This document shows, piece after piece, positions 5,286 to 6,552 of a DNA stretch of 6,552 bases. Position 1 is the stretch's first letter. Each line of letters begins with the position of its first letter. The position numbers and the translations under genes are program-made. The notes under the pieces are model-generated. The model saw only the letters and a list, made by a program, of their open reading frames with translations, made no database searches and was not told where the DNA came from. Source of the stretch: an uncultured Carnobacterium sp. (lineage in GTDB: Bacteria > Bacillota > Bacilli > Lactobacillales > Aerococcaceae); contig CAJPNA010000077.1 of NCBI GenBank assembly GCA_905371865.1, positions 1-6,552 on the forward strand, in the 5' to 3' direction.

Positions 5286-6380
5286 ATGGAAAAAGTATTT
5301 GCTAGTCCGTCTCGTTATGTTCAAGGGAAAGATGTTCTTAAAACTGGTCTTTCTCACGTGTTGGCTCTGGGGGATCGACATCTCCTTCTTTGCGACCCTA
5401 TCGTTTATGATTTAGTCGGTAAAGAATTGGAAGAAAACCTCGTGAAAGCTGGCGCGTTTGTTCATCGTGAAATCTTCCATGGTGAAGCAACCAATGATGA
5501 AGTTCACCGCATTGCTGAAATTGTGAAGGAACATCAACTAAACGTAGTCATCGGCTTAGGTGGTGGTAAATCGATTGATACAGCCAAAGCGATTGCGGAT
5601 GATTCTAATTGTCCGGTAGCGATTTTACCAACGATTGCTTCAACTGACGCGCCAACTTCTGCCCTCTCTGTAATTTATTCAGCAGAAGGCGTGTTTGAAC
5701 GCTATCGTTTCTACAAGAAAAACCCAGAATTAGTATTAGTCGATACAAAAGTCATTGCTAAAGCTCCTGTTCGTTTATTAACCTCAGGAATTGCCGATGC
5801 GCTTGCTACTTGGGTTGAGGCTCGTGCAGTCATTGAAGCACAAGGAGGAACCATGGTCGGTCAGGTACCAACTCTTGCTGCAGAAGCCATCGCTCGTGTC
5901 TGCGAAAGTACTTTATTCGAAAATGGCCTTCAAGCCGTTGCAGCAGCAAACGCCAAAGTGGTGACTCCTGCTTTAGAAGCTGTGGTAGAAGCAAACACAC
6001 TACTCAGCGGTATCGGTTTCGAATCAGCCGGTTTAGCAGCAGCGCATGCCATCCATAACGGCTTCACTGCTATCCATGGAGACATTCACTCTCTAACTCA
6101 CGGTGAAAAAGTAGCTTATAGTACATTAACACAACTGTTATTAGAAAATCGTCCAAAAGAAGAACTCGATAAATACATTACTTTCTATAAAGCACTTGGA
6201 TTACCAACAACGCTGAAAGAAGTAAAATTGGATTCTGTGTCATATGAAGACTTACTCAAGATTGGGTCACTGGCAACACAAGAAGGCGAAACCATCCATC
6301 AAATGGTTGTTGACTATACTGCCGAAGATGTAGCAAATGCCCTACTTGCTCTTGACCAATACGTCACTACAAGATTCTAA
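5286..6380 (+). CDS. gldA: Glycerol dehydrogenase (NAD-dependent, metal-containing)
   Basis: The enzyme interconverts glycerol and dihydroxyacetone with NAD in the cytoplasm, usually feeding dihydroxyacetone kinase. The 364-residue product is the usual length for the family (group III, iron-containing alcohol dehydrogenase fold with zinc). It begins MEKVFASPSRYVQGKDVL, typical of GldA. The NAD-binding GLGGGKSIDTAK lies at about 90-101 and PTIASTDAPTSALSVIY at about 115-131. Probable metal ligands are Asp 171 in GIADALATW, His 254 in GLAAAHAIHNGF and His 272 in HSLTHGEK. The start at 5286 is preferred because AAGGAG (5272-5277) lies 8 bases upstream. An ATG two codons earlier (5280) is only 2 bases from it. 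It is alone in its transcription unit, with a strong promoter and cre-like site upstream and a terminator downstream; no dihydroxyacetone kinase gene is visible. Related activities on 1,2-propanediol or hydroxyacetone are possible. Confidence 0.93.
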   Translation: MEKVFASPSRYVQGKDVLKTGLSHVLALGDRHLLLCDPIVYDLVGKELEENLVKAGAFVHREIFHGEATNDEVHRIAEIVKEHQLNVVIGLGGGKSIDTAKAIADDSNCPVAILPTIASTDAPTSALSVIYSAEGVFERYRFYKKNPELVLVDTKVIAKAPVRLLTSGIADALATWVEARAVIEAQGGTMVGQVPTLAAEAIARVCESTLFENGLQAVAAANAKVVTPALEAVVEANTLLSGIGFESAGLAAAHAIHNGFTAIHGDIHSLTHGEKVAYSTLTQLLLENRPKEELDKYITFYKALGLPTTLKEVKLDSVSYEDLLKIGSLATQEGETIHQMVVDYTAEDVANALLALDQYVTTRF

Positions 6381-6399
6381 AAATAACTAGATAAATTTC

Positions 6400-6431
6400 A
6401 ATAGCCCCAGCAGAAATCTGCTTGGGTTATT
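6400..6431 (+). terminator. gldA terminator
   Basis: AATAGCCC (6400-6407) and AGCAG (6409-6413) pair with CTGCT (6418-6422) and GGGTTATT (6424-6431) around AAAT, 19 bases after the gldA stop. The wobble pair is G-U on the plus strand, fitting rightward transcription. The T-run is short and broken, so efficiency may be moderate. Confidence 0.65.
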
Positions 6432-6446
6432 TGACTTGATTGATTT

Positions 6447-6480
6447 TGTATCATGTAAGATACGTATCATACATGATACA
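6447..6480. repeat. 34-bp near-perfect palindrome between convergent genes
   Basis: The arms TGTATCATGTAAGATAC and GTATCATACATGATACA are complementary at 16 of 17 positions with no spacer. It can also be read as two adjacent 16-bp dyads of the form GTATCAT-N2-ATGATAC (6448-6463, one mismatch; 6464-6479, exact), a layout typical of a dimeric repressor operator. As RNA it would be a hairpin followed on the plus side by CTTTTATC, so a weak second terminator for gldA is the other option. Confidence 0.7.
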
Positions 6481-6483
6481 CTT

Positions 6484-6552
6484 TTATCTAAATAATGTCA
6501 GAGACTCCACTTCTTCAACACCCATTTCCGTTAATGCTTTTGCGGCAAGATG
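6484..6552 (-). CDS. C-terminal end of an unidentified protein (partial)
   Basis: The minus strand has an open frame entering from the right edge that encodes 22 residues ending GVEEVESLTLFR, then TAA at 6486-6484. Codon use and the amphipathic, acidic character look like a real protein end. Its convergence with gldA, with a terminator between, supports a gene. The fragment is too short to name a function. The stop lies 3 bases from the 34-bp palindrome. Confidence 0.55.
   Translation of the reverse strand, partial: HLAAKALTEMGVEEVESLTLFR

Overview
The window looks like chromosomal DNA from a low-GC Firmicute, most likely a member of the Lactobacillales. The block hpf (long form) - secA - prfB on the minus strand is the conserved housekeeping order of that group. 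The SigA-type promoters, AAGGAG-type ribosome binding sites, CcpA-like cre elements and the A+T-rich intergenic DNA agree with this. A Carnobacteriaceae/Granulicatella-like source is a guess from overall protein character; the sequence alone does not prove it.

Layout. Positions 1 to about 400 hold no credible protein gene. They hold a large, highly structured, probably plus-strand RNA that begins at or before the left edge. Its core is two related stem-loop modules, each closed by a long helix and each followed by the same 23-nt sequence. Two long hairpins come next, then a possible either/or pairing. I do not recognise the family, and this is the most interesting part of the window. A minus-polarity terminator (489-514) separates it from prfB (523-1645), the gene for release factor 2. 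prfB must be read through its in-frame UGA by the classical +1 programmed frameshift. Upstream of prfB, secA (1698-4142) encodes the preprotein translocase ATPase in a form lacking the C-terminal zinc-binding tail. A terminator-like hairpin sits in the short secA-prfB gap. hpf (4332-4874) encodes the long ribosome-hibernation factor and has its own promoter and a strong terminator.

From about 4875 to 5285 is a divergent intergenic region. The hpf promoter reads leftward and overlaps possible operators. A near-consensus promoter for a glycerol dehydrogenase gene (gldA, 5286-6380) reads rightward and carries a good cre-like site in its spacer. gldA ends in a hairpin terminator. It is followed by a 34-bp near-perfect palindrome, and then by the last 22 codons of an unidentified gene entering from the right on the minus strand.

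The minus-strand genes work in translation and secretion: termination at UGA/UAA, Sec export and ribosome dimerisation in stationary phase. gldA belongs to glycerol/dihydroxyacetone metabolism and is probably under carbon catabolite control. All statements come from reading the sequence; no database or folding program was run.
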